Positions 44,506 to 55,731 of a stretch of DNA of 64,000 nucleotides are shown here, one piece after another. Origin of the DNA: Dermacentor variabilis (Eukaryota > Arthropoda > Arachnida > Ixodida > Ixodidae); NCBI RefSeq assembly GCF_050947875.1, contig NC_134573.1, forward strand, positions 51,138,115 through 51,202,114, in the 5' to 3' direction. Positions within the stretch are counted from its first letter, which is position 1. Each line of letters opens with the position of its first letter. The translations under genes and the position numbers were made by a program. A model generated the notes under the pieces. That model was not told the DNA's origin, ran no database searches, and saw only the letters and a program-made list of their open reading frames with translations.

Positions 44506-45350
44506 AAGCAGCAACCGATGGAAGTGCGGTTGCTGTTCGTCGAACTGACGAAGATCCTCCGCCGCCGACGAAGACGACGAAGAAACCATTTCGACGACCT
44601 AATCACGACACGCCGCCGTTCCGACGAAGTCAGGAAGCCAAGACTACACCGACGAAAGACGACTTGACGACGCGACGTTCCAGCTTCAGCTCCACACGAC
44701 GCAGCCGTGATCCGACGCCGAGACCTAACTGTAACGCCAGACAAAGAACCACCGACCTCGACGTGCTTCTCGACGGCCACACTGTTACCGCCTTAGTGGA
44801 CACAGGGGCTGATTACTCCGCCATGAGTGGACACATCGCCGCCCAGTTGAAGAAGGTTAAGACTGCAAGGGAAGGCCCTCAAACTCGCACCGCTGGAGGA
44901 CACCTGATTACACCGACTGGAATCTGCACGGCAAGAATAACCATTCATTACCGGACTTACCCTGCCACCTTCGTTATCCTCCAACAGTGTTCACGAGACG
45001 TCATTCTCGGTATGGACTTCCTGAACCAACACGGCGCAATCATCGACCTGAAGTCGAAGTCAATAACGCTGTCGGAAGATAAAGCAATACCGCCGGATAG
45101 CCCTCGTAGTCACCACGCCTTGAGTGTGCTCGAAGATCAAGTGAGCCTCCCGCCTCGCTCCAGCATTGTTATTTCGGTCGGCACCGAAATACCCGCTGAC
45201 GTAGAAGGTGTCACGGAAGGCGACCAACGTCTACTGCTAGACCGTGAAATTTGCGTCGCAAGAGAGATCGCTCGACTGCACGAAGGGAAAACTGAAGTGT
45301 TGCTGACAATTAGAGGTCCCTCTTCAGTCTTTGACTATGGGACCTCCTAG
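44388..45350 (+). CDS. gypsy pol: aspartic protease
   Basis: Contains T-A-L-V-D-T-G-A-D-Y-S-A-M-S, the D-T-G active site of retropepsins, and later V-I-L-G-M-D-F-L, the usual C-terminal I-L-G motif. A basic, Pro/Arg-rich stretch precedes it. The protease cuts the polyprotein. The frame ends prematurely at 45350 inside a small inserted fragment (45313-45399); in the related copy at 55.1 kb the frame runs on toward RT. Confidence 0.85.
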   Translation: MEPSMAVPFAVTRPLPVAAAPTIHRPSPGPLCEPISGKLKAATDGSAVAVRRTDEDPPPPTKTTKKPFRRPNHDTPPFRRSQEAKTTPTKDDLTTRRSSFSSTRRSRDPTPRPNCNARQRTTDLDVLLDGHTVTALVDTGADYSAMSGHIAAQLKKVKTAREGPQTRTAGGHLITPTGICTARITIHYRTYPATFVILQQCSRDVILGMDFLNQHGAIIDLKSKSITLSEDKAIPPDSPRSHHALSVLEDQVSLPPRSSIVISVGTEIPADVEGVTEGDQRLLLDREICVAREIARLHEGKTEVLLTIRGPSSVFDYGTS

Positions 45351-45399
45351 AGTTGCTTCTGTAAAACATTTCAAACGCTCAATAAACTGAAACTGAAAT
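45313..45399 (+). mobile_element. tiny 5'-truncated LINE insertion in gypsy pol
   Basis: Absent from the sister copy (55140-55145), where the flanking sequence is continuous. Its end is CAATAAACTGAAACTGAAA, a short-unit tail typical of CR1/L2-type LINE 3' ends. AATT-type repeats flank it. It brings in the stop at 45348-45350 and separates protease from RT. Confidence 0.6.
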
Positions 45400-45516
45400 T
45401 TCAGCCAGGAGTTCAAGCACATCAACAAGGGCACGACGATCACGTACATCGAGGAAATTCTGGCAACCAGTAATGCGTTTGTCCTCTCGGATTCCGCCGA
45501 ATCTACCCCGACGACC

Positions 45517-47055
45517 ATGGTTCCCGAACCAGACTACGACATTAATCCAAGTCTCCCAGTGATTAAGCAACAGCAGCTCAGAAGTCTGCTCCGACGATAC
45601 AAAGGCTGCTTTTCGAAGTCATCGAGCATTCGACAAACACCAGTCGCCAAGCATCGCATTATCACCGAGGAGTACGCTCGATCACTCCGCCAAAGCCCTT
45701 ACCGAGTTTCACCGCGAGAACGCGAAGCTATAAGAGAACAAGTCGACGAAATGCTGCGCGACGACATCATCCAGCCGTCGAAAAGCCCGTGGGCATCCCC
45801 TGTTGTCCTGGTGAAGAAAAAGGACGGAACCCTACGTTTCTGCGTCGATTATCGTCGTCTGAACAAGATCACGAAGAAGGACGTATACCCCCTTCCACGC
45901 ATAGACGACGCATTGGATCGGCTCTGCAACGCTAAGTACTTCTCCTCGATGGACCTCAAGTCTGGCTATTCGCAAGTAGAAGTCGACGAAATAGATCGCG
46001 AAAAGAACGCCTTCATCACCCCAGATGGCCTCTACGAGTTCAAGGTTATGCCATTTGGACTGTTCTCGGCGCCTGCAACGTTCCAGCGCGTGATGAACAC
46101 GGTTTTAGCGGGATTGAAATGGCAGACCTGTCTCGTTTACTTGGATGACGTCGTTGTATTCGCCGGAAATTTTGACGATCACCTTAGGAGGCTTTACACA
46201 GTACTAGAGGCCGTCAAGTCATCAGGGCTCACTCTGAAGACAGAAAAATGCCGCTTCGCTTACGATGAGCTTCTGTTCCTAGGCCACGTCATCAGTAAAT
46301 CCGGAGTACGCCCCGACCTCCAGAAAACAGCTGCCATCGCAAAGTTCCCGCAGCCCACCGACAAGAAGGCAGTGCGTAGATTCCTTGGCATGTGTGCCTA
46401 CTACAGGCGCTTCGTCAACGACTTTTCACGCATCGCCGAGCTGTTGACACGTCTAACTAAATGTGATGTTGAGTTCAAGTGGGAAACGCCGCAGGCCGAC
46501 GCATTTGAAGAACTCAAACGACGCATGCAGTCGCCGCCGGTACTTGCGCACTTCGACGAGTACGCCGATACAGAAATCCATACGGACGCCAGTAGCCTAG
46601 GCCTCGGTGCCGTTCTAGTCCAGAGGAAAAACGGAGTCGAGCAGGTGATATCTTACGCTAGCCGGTCGCTGTCAAAAGCGGCAAGCAACTATTCTACGAC
46701 CGAAAAGGAATGCCTTGCCATTGTTTGGGCTACAGCTAAATTTCGCCCTTATCTTTATGGCAGGCCATTCAAAGTCGTCAGTGACCATCACGCGTTGTGT
46801 TGGCTAGCGAGTATAAAGGATCCTTCAGGACGACTGGCGCGGTGGAGCCTCAGACTACAAGAATACGACATCACTGTAACCTACAAGTCCGGACGAAAAC
46901 ACTCCGATGCCGATTGCCTATCACGCGCCCCCATTGACCCGCCGGCGCAAGATGACGAAGATGACGACGCCTTCCTTGGAATGATAAGCGTGGAACACTT
47001 CGCTGAACAGCAACGGGCAGACCTGGAGCTAAAAGGCCTCGTGGAATATTTGTAA
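45517..47055 (+). CDS. gypsy pol: RT and RNase H
   Basis: A 512-codon frame with a complete [49 protein letters not shown], and the catalytic Y-L-D-D-V-V. RNase H follows with [21 protein letters not shown] and S-D-H-H-A-L. The connection [11 protein letters not shown] closes it. No lesion in this stretch. A TAA at 47053 ends it before integrase, where the sister copy reads on. Confidence 0.9.
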   Translation: MVPEPDYDINPSLPVIKQQQLRSLLRRYKGCFSKSSSIRQTPVAKHRIITEEYARSLRQSPYRVSPREREAIREQVDEMLRDDIIQPSKSPWASPVVLVKKKDGTLRFCVDYRRLNKITKKDVYPLPRIDDALDRLCNAKYFSSMDLKSGYSQVEVDEIDREKNAFITPDGLYEFKVMPFGLFSAPATFQRVMNTVLAGLKWQTCLVYLDDVVVFAGNFDDHLRRLYTVLEAVKSSGLTLKTEKCRFAYDELLFLGHVISKSGVRPDLQKTAAIAKFPQPTDKKAVRRFLGMCAYYRRFVNDFSRIAELLTRLTKCDVEFKWETPQADAFEELKRRMQSPPVLAHFDEYADTEIHTDASSLGLGAVLVQRKNGVEQVISYASRSLSKAASNYSTTEKECLAIVWATAKFRPYLYGRPFKVVSDHHALCWLASIKDPSGRLARWSLRLQEYDITVTYKSGRKHSDADCLSRAPIDPPAQDDEDDDAFLGMISVEHFAEQQRADLELKGLVEYL

Positions 47056-47235
47056 GGGCACACCGACGTTGTCCCCAGGGCATTTAAGAGCGGATTATCT
47101 TCCTTCACGCTTCAAAACAATCTACTCGTGAAGAACTTTTCACCAGTCCGCGCCAACTACCTTCTTGTTGTCCCGTCAGGACTTCGTCCAGGAGTATTGC
47201 ACGCCCTACATGACGATCCGACCGCTAGACACCTC
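47056..47235 (+). pseudogene. gypsy integrase, N-terminal stub
   Basis: Continues the pol polyprotein after the stop: a region ending L-H-A-L-H-D-D-P-T-A-R-H-L, the His part of the HHCC zinc-binding domain. Sequence similarity to the sister copy (59442-59580) stops at about 47235. Confidence 0.7.
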
Positions 47236-48949
47236 GGAGACACCTAGACACCTAGACGCCGCGTTCACTCTAGAATTTTCTTTTAGGTTAGTTTCATGTA
47301 TAAAACAAGGTCTGGACACTCTTCGGCATCCGGTCTCCACATGCTAGGAGGTATCTTGGTAGGTGTCTGTGTCTTTGGTTACCGGTCGTCTCTGTGATGT
47401 CCTGGAAGTTATAGGGCCCTAATTCATTAACTAGAGAACTGAATCCTATTTTGAGCATTTATCCAAAAACATTTAAAGAATATCTGTAGGCATATTTTCA
47501 TACCATGTTCAGAAGACGCGCCTTTTGACATGCTGCTATTTATGGAGATAAAAATTTTAGAAACAGCTTCTATGCTAGATAGAAATGCAGAATTAATTGT
47601 ATCTTCACAGTCGCATTTTATTGAAGTGACTTCAAAGGTTAAAGCTTTTATTATCGAAATTTCCAACTGGAATGGCGGCGATTGTTGATCAAGTGCAAAC
47701 TACTGCCCTCCCTTTAGGGAAATGTTTACTGCAATACATATACAGTGAATATATTGCATTGTTTTTCTATACGGAGCCATGGCTGCTTGGGTTGCCAGGT
47801 GTATAAGTTATGTGTGACCGTATTATATATATTATTATCGTGGAAGAATCAAGCGATAGTTGCCTAATAGTTAGATCTCGGGGATGCTGTGCCGGTCAGA
47901 CTAGGTTCAAATCACAACACCAGACGCACTACATTTTACAAGAATGAGGGCAAGTATACTGTGCAAGAACCCGACGAATGACAAACCTAGTGTGACATGC
48001 AGAAACGCGGATGTTATGCAAAGAAATGCTTCGCTTAAAGAAAAGTATTTCGTAAAGTCAGTTGTCGTGACATTCACGAATAACACTGTCACAAAAGTGA
48101 CGTATATTTTTTTTCTATTTGGTGAACTACAGGCCAGGAGAGCAAGTAAAACCTCGAGCAGAATGGTAGCGGCGAGCAGAGTTGAATCGACGAAACACAC
48201 CTGACTCTTTGCACACGACTCGTCGTATGTTGCAGCGTAACCGATAGTGCTCGCGTAAGTTCGCGCACGCGATCTAATGAAAACATTCTTTTGCTATAAA
48301 TTTGCAGAGAGCATTCTAGAAATAACATAAAAAAGAAGCGTCTTGCACCTATCGATAGCTTTGTAACAGTGCCTAGCTCGCAAGAAACTGTCAGAAAAAT
48401 AAATAGTGTGCACGCATAATATTCTCTGCAGCCAACAGTAGAGACATGAAGAGTGTTGTAGAAACAACGCATTCGGTAGCGTTGTTGGAAAGTTGAGTAA
48501 ACTGCTTTAAGTGGCGGGCCTATTATGGCGTGTCTCCAGTGTGTCAAAAAAACCAAGTAATAATGCGTTTGCGCAGAAAGTAGGCGGAAACACGCCCTCG
48601 CCGAAAGTGACTGCTCACCTCTAGCAGCCGTCATCATGTATTCGAAAGCTGCTTTCGTCGTAACATATTCTGTGAATAAAATCTTGAAATCCTGCGCTGT
48701 ATCCGAACTAAATGGCTCGACTATACTCGCGACCCATCGCCCATCCAACGGGCAACAGGCTTCACCTTTTCTGTCGAGGCTCTTTTATGCTAGCGTCTGA
48801 TTCCGTGTATGCATGCAACGGTGCGGTAAGGCGGGGTCTTATGAGTAGTAGCGTCTTGTCCAGTGTTTTGCCTATGGCTAACGAGTTTCCTGCGCACATT
48901 GCCAGAAAAGTTCATATTGACTTTCACCTCTCTACTTTGCTGTACACAG
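47236..48949. other. no recognisable gene; one unexplained ORF
   Basis: The tail of intron 1. A 219-codon minus frame (48089-48748) is long for chance, but I see no domain, membrane pattern or family signature. A GGTTCAAATC (47908) resembles a B-box without support. The last about 25 bp are the pyrimidine tract of the exon 2 acceptor. Confidence 0.4.
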
Positions 48950-49164
48950 AGTGCGCCCGGATTTCATATGCAGCCGTGACGTTTTGAAGCTGTTTCTATG
49001 CACTCCTTATTTGGCTAAAGACGAGTGGCGAGTGACTGCACGTCGCATCGAGGGCATCGTGTACCTGCGCAACGTTCTCTCGAAGGCGGAAAAAGATCGA
49101 CGTCGTCGTACCCAAGAAGGAAAGGCAAACTGGAGCAGCAGGTTCCGACAGCACATGGTCTCAT
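48950..49164 (+). CDS. DXO: DXO-like gene, exon 2
   Basis: Begins after a pyrimidine-rich tract and CAG (48947-48949) and ends at TCAT|GTATGT. The single first base completes the Gly codon left by exon 1. The frame then reads V-R-P-D-F-I-C-S-R-D-V-L and L-C-T-P-Y-L-A-K-D-E-W-R-V, matching the DXO core around the conserved arginine and the T-P-Y block, then R-I-E-G-I-V-Y-L. Near its end the stretch W-S-S-R-F-R-Q-H-M lines up with the family's G-Y-K-F-E-Q-Y motif, but the metal-binding Glu is replaced by Arg. The alternative donor ATG|GTCTCA seven bases earlier would break the phase with exon 3. Confidence 0.85.
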
Positions 49165-49664
49165 GTATGTGTATACCACAATTGTGCATGCAACGATCTT
49201 GTCATGTTCACGGGCAGCATAACTTTACATTTTTTCTTGCAAACTGCAGGCGAAGGAAAAATTATGAAGGAAAAACAATGAAGAAAAGAGTAACTGGTAA
49301 AAGGTGTACAAGTAGTCACTACTTGCGGCGACTTCCTACAATTTCTTTGTCGTAAATAAATAACCCTTCATTGCATTTCAGGTCTATGTATTAAACTACA
49401 TACTTAATAAAGTAAACGTAAAATCACTTTGTGCTTCAGGGATTCCTGCATTTATACATTTTACGTTGGTCCGCATCAGTGCTCAGTTGCTGTTTCACCG
49501 ACATAATAGTCGATTATTCGGCAGATACGGCTTACTATATGTAGCATCTTGCTCAAAACATGTGGTGCTTGCTTCTTTCTCTGGTGAATGGCGTTAGAAA
49601 ATTATTGCAAAGTTCTAAACTATTATGGCGTACTTCTGTTGAGGCTTGAATATTTCCAACGCAG

Positions 49665-49887
49665 GCCAAAGAAACAGTAATGTTGTGCCCGATAACATTC
49701 ACGACGAGACGCAGACGTACCATGCCGTCCTCCAGAGCCAGCTGGGTGCTCACAAGATCGTATTTGAGGCCGAAGTGATGGCAGTCGACAATTCCCAGGA
49801 ATTTACCAAGTCCGGCCTGAATCCCTACGTGGAATTCAGAACATGCATCGATTTGGACGGGTTTAAAAATGGAGAAAAATACCTCAG
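49665..49887 (+). CDS. DXO: DXO-like gene, exon 3 (catalytic motifs, altered)
   Basis: Bounded by TTTCCAACGCAG and ACCTCAG|GTAGGC. The frame gives Q-S-Q-L-G-A-H-K-I-V-F-E-A-E-V-M-A-V-D and P-Y-V-E-F-R-T-C, which line up with two catalytic motifs of DXO/RAI1 proteins. The normal E-x-D has its Asp replaced by Met, and the normal E-x-K has Lys replaced by Arg, while both Glu residues remain. These side chains help hold the metal ions in active family members. The frame is fully open and both splice sites are good, so the exon does not look like a simple pseudogene. Confidence 0.85.
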
Positions 49888-50647
49888 GTAGGCACCAATG
49901 ACCGCATCCCAGTATCTGCTTGGATGCGTTGTAAGGGCATGCCAACAAGCGGTAAGGAATCGTGAGACATTTATCCTTTGCTTGTGCTGGTGTACCCTTA
50001 CTATGTACCACGTACCACCTCGATAAAGATGCTGATTGTAAGGTTTGGATGTGTTACGACGTGCGGAATTTTAATGCACTAAACTTGCTGCACAAGAGCC
50101 TCATCAAATGTGACATTTTTAAAGCTGGCGTGCTTCCCTTGTGGTCAGGAAAATATGAAATCACAGAAGCTATGGTAAAGAAAAGAATTATTTAAGGTAT
50201 TTATCAATCAAACCTCTTGTAATATGCAGACAACAATGCGTGCACATTGGTTTCCACCATCATCCCGTAGGATAGACGTACGGGCGAGAGCAGGACCAGC
50301 GGTGAATATTCCTTGGTCTGGCGCGCTCTGCTATATTTCCTTTTGAATACAGTGACCTTAAATTGACAGCGTGTTCGCCGCCATACGCGACCCTACGAAC
50401 ACAAGATTGGCTCCTCGCTCTTAGAGGTGTAATATCTAGCAAACCTTGCAAGTGTTGCCAATTAGTTGTAAAGTTTACGAATTCGAGTTTGTTCAAAAAG
50501 TTCACGAATGTGTCAAATTTTGGGAAAGGTACTGTTCGCGGTACTTTCTCCCTAGTCAGTCTCCGACGATATTCTTTAAAATTATCTGCTGGTGAAAACG
50601 CACTGAAGTAATTCTTTCAGCTTTACTGAAATGAGTTTCGGCCGCAG
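49888..50647 (+). other. DXO-like gene, intron 3
   Basis: GT-AG intron of 760 bp with no recognised repeat. The neighbouring intron 2 (49165-49664, 500 bp) is equally free of transposons. The contrast with introns 1 and 4 is notable. Confidence 0.7.
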
Positions 50648-50783
50648 GTACAAATCTCTCAAATGGTGGGCACACGCCCGGCTGGCTTGTGCATCCAGCC
50701 TAGTGTGCGGCTCGTGCAGCGAAAGCGGCACGGTGAAACGCATCGAGAAGCTGCACATCTCTGACATTCCTGGAATGACGAAG
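50648..50783 (+). CDS. DXO: DXO-like gene, exon 4
   Basis: Acceptor GGCCGCAG, donor ACGAAG|GTCAGTG. The first base finishes an Arg codon from exon 3. The frame Y-K-S-L-K-W-W-A-H-A-R-L-A matches the family's K-L-L-K-W-W-A-Q-S-F-L helix, with the conserved Gln changed to His. It is followed by L-V-C-G-S-C and I-E-K-L-H-I-S-D-I-P, the usual strand leading to the C-terminal W-x-P-x-V-C block. It ends in phase 0. Confidence 0.85.
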
Positions 50784-51625
50784 GTCAGTGACCATCCTTT
50801 TCAACGCAACTAGGCTCCATGCATTCACAATCAAATACACTTTGAAACCTATCCGTACCTGGTGTCATCCCTGCAAACACTGTATTGGACAATGAATCCT
50901 CTATTGGTTTTTTGAAGCTCGAATTGGCAAGAACCGTTAGTCTGAACTATATGTTTCATACAACGGATAGCGTCATTACGCTTTAGTGCCTTATGCTTAA
51001 CTCGTAAATTTGAGTAAAAATATGGATTAGCAGTAACAGGCTCAGAATGAATACTGCTTCTCTGTAGTTTCTTTAGCACATTGTGCCCCTATTATTATGT
51101 CCGATTATGATAGATCATTCTACGAGATATATACCGAAGGCATGTTTTTCGAAAGCCAGGTGGGAAACTGCCTGGGCATTTATTCCTGACATCCAATGAT
51201 TTAGATATAAGCGTGACCGCTAGGGCCGCCGTCATGGAGAGTCGGCAGAAGAACATGTCTGGTCTACGGAACAAGCAAGTGGGTTATCGGGTTTAAAATT
51301 TATGTTACCTCATTGTGCCTCTGCATTTCAATACACTTTTTCCACCAATGATCCAACATATTATACCATCTACAAAAATTAATGTTCCTAAATGTTAAGC
51401 CATTCAGACACAAAATGACTGGCAGCATCGTCACTGGGAAAATTGTTGCTGCTGTAGATGCGCCTATTGCAACGAACGCGTGTCAATGAGCAGGTGCAAT
51501 GCCAAGAAAACGTCGGAGGCACTCGAACGTAGCAAAATTTGTTGCAGTGTCTTACCGATTACGCGATATTGCTGTCGAAGAACATCTCAATTCTGTCTAA
51601 GCTAAGCATTTGTTTCACATCAAGC
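50784..51625. other. start of intron 4, no recognisable element
   Basis: Begins with the donor GTCAGTG. No supported coding region or repeat before the foldback insert at 51638. Confidence 0.5.
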
Positions 51626-51637
51626 TGTTGTTGGAGG

Positions 51638-51800
51638 CATTGTTAAACATCGTTCCAGCGCACAATTGGACGAGAAGAGAAAGACAACACGAACGCCGGC
51701 GTTCGTGTTGTCTTTCTGTTCTCGTCCTTGTTCAATTGTGCGCTGGAACGATGTTTCATAATGCTAATCATAACCAACTATCCCAGCTGTCCATACTTAG
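51638..51800 (-). mobile_element. short foldback insert C, 12-bp TSD
   Basis: A 163-bp insertion flanked by TGTTGTTGGAGG (51626-51637) and TGTTGTTGAAGG (51801-51812, one mismatch). In minus orientation the head GGGATAGTTGGTTA is at 51784-51771. The hairpin arms are 51698-51756 and 51645-51697, with no loop (centre GAACGCCGGCGTTC), one mismatch and small gaps. Confidence 0.8.
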
Positions 51801-52704
51801 TGTTGTTGAAGGTCCTGCTGCGGTTGCGAATAATAATGAAAACTTATTATTTGCCGCTGCGGCTAAAAAATCTTCGTGAATATCGCACTATGTGCCAGAA
51901 AAATGCAAAAGAATGTTTCCCAGCAGAAGTTTGTCGCCAAGACATCTTTTACTAAGATGCTGTCTGCCTTATTGCCAGTAATTCTCTTTCATCTATGGGT
52001 CCGAATTATACCACCCAGTTCTCTACTGAGTAAAAAACTTGTCGCACATTTTCTCTATATCGGCACGCATGCATAGCACAGCTTCCACATACTGAAGCAG
52101 TGTGGCATTTAAGTCCAGCGTGAAGTTTCTGGAAACTGAGTGGGCACATTCCTGCACAAGTGGAGGTTACATCCACATGCCGAGGGGCGTCGCAATGACT
52201 TTTTGTATCATTCAGCAACGCGCCATAACAAGTCACGTCCATCTCTGATCGTCGTACAAGCAAACCGAAGGCGTCGCACCTGCGGCTCATCTCTGATGTA
52301 CTGCAGCCAGAGTTTTAGTTCGTGCACTCTCAATTCCGCAGTCACATACAAAGGAGCAAAGTACCGCATGGTTCACTGACGCACGCTAGATGGCGAATGA
52401 TTTGTACTGCCACATCAGGGCTCGTAGCCAACCAGGCTTGCCAGCCGAGAGTAGTGGTTGCAGATATGTCCCCACTATATGCATACGATATATCTTCCCT
52501 CATTTAACACCAGCAATAAAAAGTCACGATCGGGCAAGTCAGTCACACACCTTGCACACCTTGCACCCGTCACAGAGATGTCACAACGACAACTTTTTTA
52601 GACAACGGCTGCCAACTTCACTACAACACTCGGCACAAAAGCGTCATTGTCTGGCGAGCTGCTGGAAGTTTTCGTCCCTGGCCGCCTGGCTGATCTACGT
52701 TTTG
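51801..52704. other. no recognisable gene
   Basis: No supported coding region. It may include the 3' end and LTR of the integrase-bearing element to the right, but no LTR was identified. Confidence 0.4.
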
Positions 52705-53757
52705 CTACCACATTGGGTGATGGTGACTGCGTAGCGGAAGCCTATTGTTGAGGCTGTGAAACTGTAGATGGTTCATCTCATCAGCAGTTGTGCATCGCTG
52801 GCGACTGTCATATGAATATCTTTCTGGGTTTCCAAAGCAGTCAATTGTTTGAACACAGCCGTTGGTAAAGACGGGTTCGTACTGTTCCTCGGTTGACAGG
52901 AAATGATGCCTGTTCCTGCGGAACTGCTGTTGTACTTGCGCCTTGATTTTCCATCTGCGGTGTTCGCGAACTCGTACAACGTCTCCTTTCTTCAAAACAG
53001 GGAGCAGACGACCTTGCTTTTGTTCGATGCCCTTCCATATGTCTTGAGGACCATCAGCTGCAATGTATGGTAGTTGTGCTCTTAGGCGGCGGCCCATCAG
53101 AAGCTCACTCGGGAACCTTTCATCTTCAAGAGGAGTGGCTCTAGTAATACAGGGCGAACCAGACGAATTCTTTTCCACTCGACGAGTTTTGCAGCAACCG
53201 CCTACCAACTTCCGTTCTTTGTTCTTTACCACTGTTCTTTGACACCGTTCTTTGCCACACCATTTGACCTGGGATATCATGGACTGGATGTTGTTTGATG
53301 GAATTCAAAAGCGTTTGCGAATTGCCTGAATTCGTAGCAGGCAAATTGCAGACCACTCTCAGTAATACCTTCCAATGGAATGCCATGTCTGCTAAAGATG
53401 TTTCCCAATAGATCAACAACTTCCCGGACATTTGTGCTACGCAGATGCTCAAAGTTTAGTAAGTTGGAGCGTGGGTCATACTCCACAATATAGCGCGGCG
53501 CGTTGAATTGGCGGAGATCTACTCTCACACAATCTCACGGCCATGCTGGTGCTTCGCGGTGCGAAAGGGGCTCGCACGCCTGACGAAATGCGAATGTCTT
53601 GCACACGCTGCATGACCGGAATAAAGTTTCTATATCACTGGCCAGAGCAGGCCAGAAGACCAGTGCCCGTGCTCTAGTTTTGAACTTATCAAGGTCCAAA
53701 TGCCCGTCGTGAATCCAGTGCAGCATTTCCTGTCTCAATGCAAATAGTGACTGCCAA
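52705..53757 (-). pseudogene. Ty3/gypsy integrase of a second lineage, decayed
   Basis: Minus frames in order: the HHCC zinc-binding domain (L-H-W-I-H-D-G-H-L-D-L-D-K-F, C-S-V-C-K-T-F; 53535-53757), the catalytic core (F-E-H-L-R-S-T-N, I-F-S-R-H-G-I-P, F-H-Q-T-T-S-S-P; 53277-53528) and the C-terminal part (S-E-L-L-M-G-R-R-L-R-A-Q-L-P; 52705-53280). The core motif normally D-N-G-P-Q-F reads E-S-G-L-Q-F, so the second catalytic Asp is gone. It differs from the integrase at 59.3-60.5 kb and belongs to another gypsy lineage. It is cut on the right by the gypsy copy starting at about 53757. Confidence 0.8.
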
Positions 53758-54350
53758 GAGACCATCAGGGCCATTGTACGCAAAGAACTGTGCTAGAACG
53801 TCCCTTCGTCGCAACTGCACATGTCTCCTGTAACTGACATCGTCGAGGACGAACTACGATGGTCACTGGGCGTTTCCGAAGTGCAGCCCCATTCGCTGCT
53901 TCCCGTGCCGGAAGCGATGACCTAATCTGCCGTCGCCTGGGGTCAAGGCCCCCCTCTGCACCCGCGCCAGGGCCTTGCAACGCCACGATTCCGTCGTCCA
54001 CAGCCGCCGACGCCAGCACGCCCACTCGTCGCCCAGCGCAGTACGAGAGGACGACAGACATTTGGCGAGCTCCCGACCACACCCGCTCTGCTGTCACTCT
54101 GGGGAAGTCAGCCATTGGTACCGCCTATGCCCATACCGCTACTTCGGAGTGAGAGGGTTCGCCGTAAACGTGCCGCGTCCACAACTTGAGGAGCGCCCAC
54201 GTGACATCGGCAACTACCTCGCCGGCACTCAATAGAGTCCTGGATGACCGTCCCGTTGCACTCACCTGGCCGCTATCTGTCGCTGCAATGCCAACCATAC
54301 AGACCCCTGCTCAGTACCGCTGTGGGGGTCCATATCCGGAAAACTAAAAG
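53757..54350 (+). pseudogene. gypsy copy 2 gag, 3' half
   Basis: Aligns with 43911-44505: E/R-T-I-R-A-I-V, the Pro/Arg linker, the T-D-I-W-R-A-P-D-H block, and a damaged zinc knuckle (S-A-V-T-L-G-K-S in one frame, where two cysteines would be). Frames change several times. Confidence 0.78.
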
Positions 54351-54589
54351 CAGCAAACGACGGAGGTACGGTTGCAGTTTGTTGAACTGATGAAGATCCT
54401 CCGCCACCGACGAAGACGGCGAAAATCCTGCCTCAACGACATAGCAACGAGACACCGTCCCGACGAAGTCTGGAAGCAAAGAACACGCCGGCGAACGACG
54501 ACCTGACGACGGCACGTACCAGCCACAGATGAAGGCGACGCAGCCGTAATCTGACGCCAAGACCCAACTGTAGCCCAAGACAAAGAACC

Positions 54590-55730
54590 ACCACCCTCCA
54601 CCTGCTTCTCGACGGCCACGCAGTCACCGCCTTAGCAGACACAGGAGCCGATTACTCCATGATGAGTGGACCCATCGCCGCCCAGCTGAAGAAAGTTAAG
54701 ATTGCATGGGAAGGCCCTCAAATTCGGACCGCTGCATGGCGCCTCATAACGCCGACTGGAACCTGCACGGCAAGAATTACCGTTCATGACCGGTATTACC
54801 CTGTCACATTCGTTATGCGCCAACGCTGTTCACGTGACGTCATTCTCGGCATGGACTTCCTGAGCAAACACGGCCCAATCATCGACGTGAAGTCGATAAC
54901 ACTGTCGGAAGATCAAATGACACCGCCGGAGAGCTCTCGTAGTCACCACACCTTGAATATGCTCGAAGTTCGAGGGAGCATCCAAGCTCGCTCCCTCGTT
55001 GTCATCTCCGTCGGTAGAAAACACCCGTAGACCAAGGCGTCATCGAGGGCGACCAACGTCTCTTGCTTGACCGTGAAATTTGCAGCGCAAGAAGTATCGC
55101 CCAACTGCGCCGAGGGAAAACAGAAGTGGTGCTAACCAACTTCAGCCAGGAGTACAAGCACATCAAAAATGGCACGACGATCGCGTACACCGAGGAAATT
55201 CTGGAAACTAGCATTGAGTTCGTCCCCCCGGATACTTCAGCATCTACATCGACGACCATAGTTCCCGAAACAGATTACAACATAAATCCAAGTCTCTTCA
55301 TGAGCAAGCAGCGACGGCACAGAAGTCTTCGCCTAAGATACAAAGAGTGCTTTTCGACGTCATCGAGGATTCAACAAATACCAGCCGCAAAGCATCGCAT
55401 AATACCCTAAGAGTGCGGTCGACCACTCCGTCAGAACCCTTGCCGAGTTTCGACGCTAGAACATGAAGCTATTAGGCAAGGAGTCGTCCTGCCGTATTCC
55501 GTCCATCTCATCGAGCCGTCGGAAAGCCTGTGGGCATCTCTTGTAGCCTTGGTGAAGAAAAATGACGGAACCCTACGGTTCTGCGTCGGGTATTGCCGAC
55601 TGAACAAGATCACGAAGAAGGAATTATAGCCCCCGCCATGGTTAGACGACGCATTGGAGCGGCTCTGGACCACTAAATACTTCTCGTCGATGGAGCTCAA
55701 GCCTGGCTACTGGCAAATAGAAGGCAAATA
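54590..55730 (+). pseudogene. gypsy copy 2 protease and RT start
   Basis: 54659-55030 carries the protease (active-site D-T-G-A-D-Y reads as A-D-T-G-A-D-Y just upstream, then C-S-R-D-V-I-L-G-M-D-F-L). 55063-55410 continues with the linker before RT (R-L-R-Y-K-E-C-F-S-T-S). From 55420 to 55730 the RT start ([13 protein letters not shown]) is present with stops, ending abruptly at the LINE junction. Confidence 0.78.
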
Positions 55731-55731
55731 G

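Larger units (their letters stand above)
42719..47235 (+). mobile_element. Ty3/gypsy retrotransposon, 3'-truncated
   Basis: A plus-strand element with a 5' LTR (42719-43136), a primer-binding region (43139 on), gag, protease, RT, RNase H and the first part of integrase. It stops at about 47235 inside the integrase zinc-binding region (L-H-A-L-H-D-D-P-T-A), so it has no 3' LTR. No envelope-like frame. A second copy of the same family at 53.8-61.1 kb supplies the missing 3' part for comparison. It lies in intron 1, same strand as the host gene. Confidence 0.9.
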
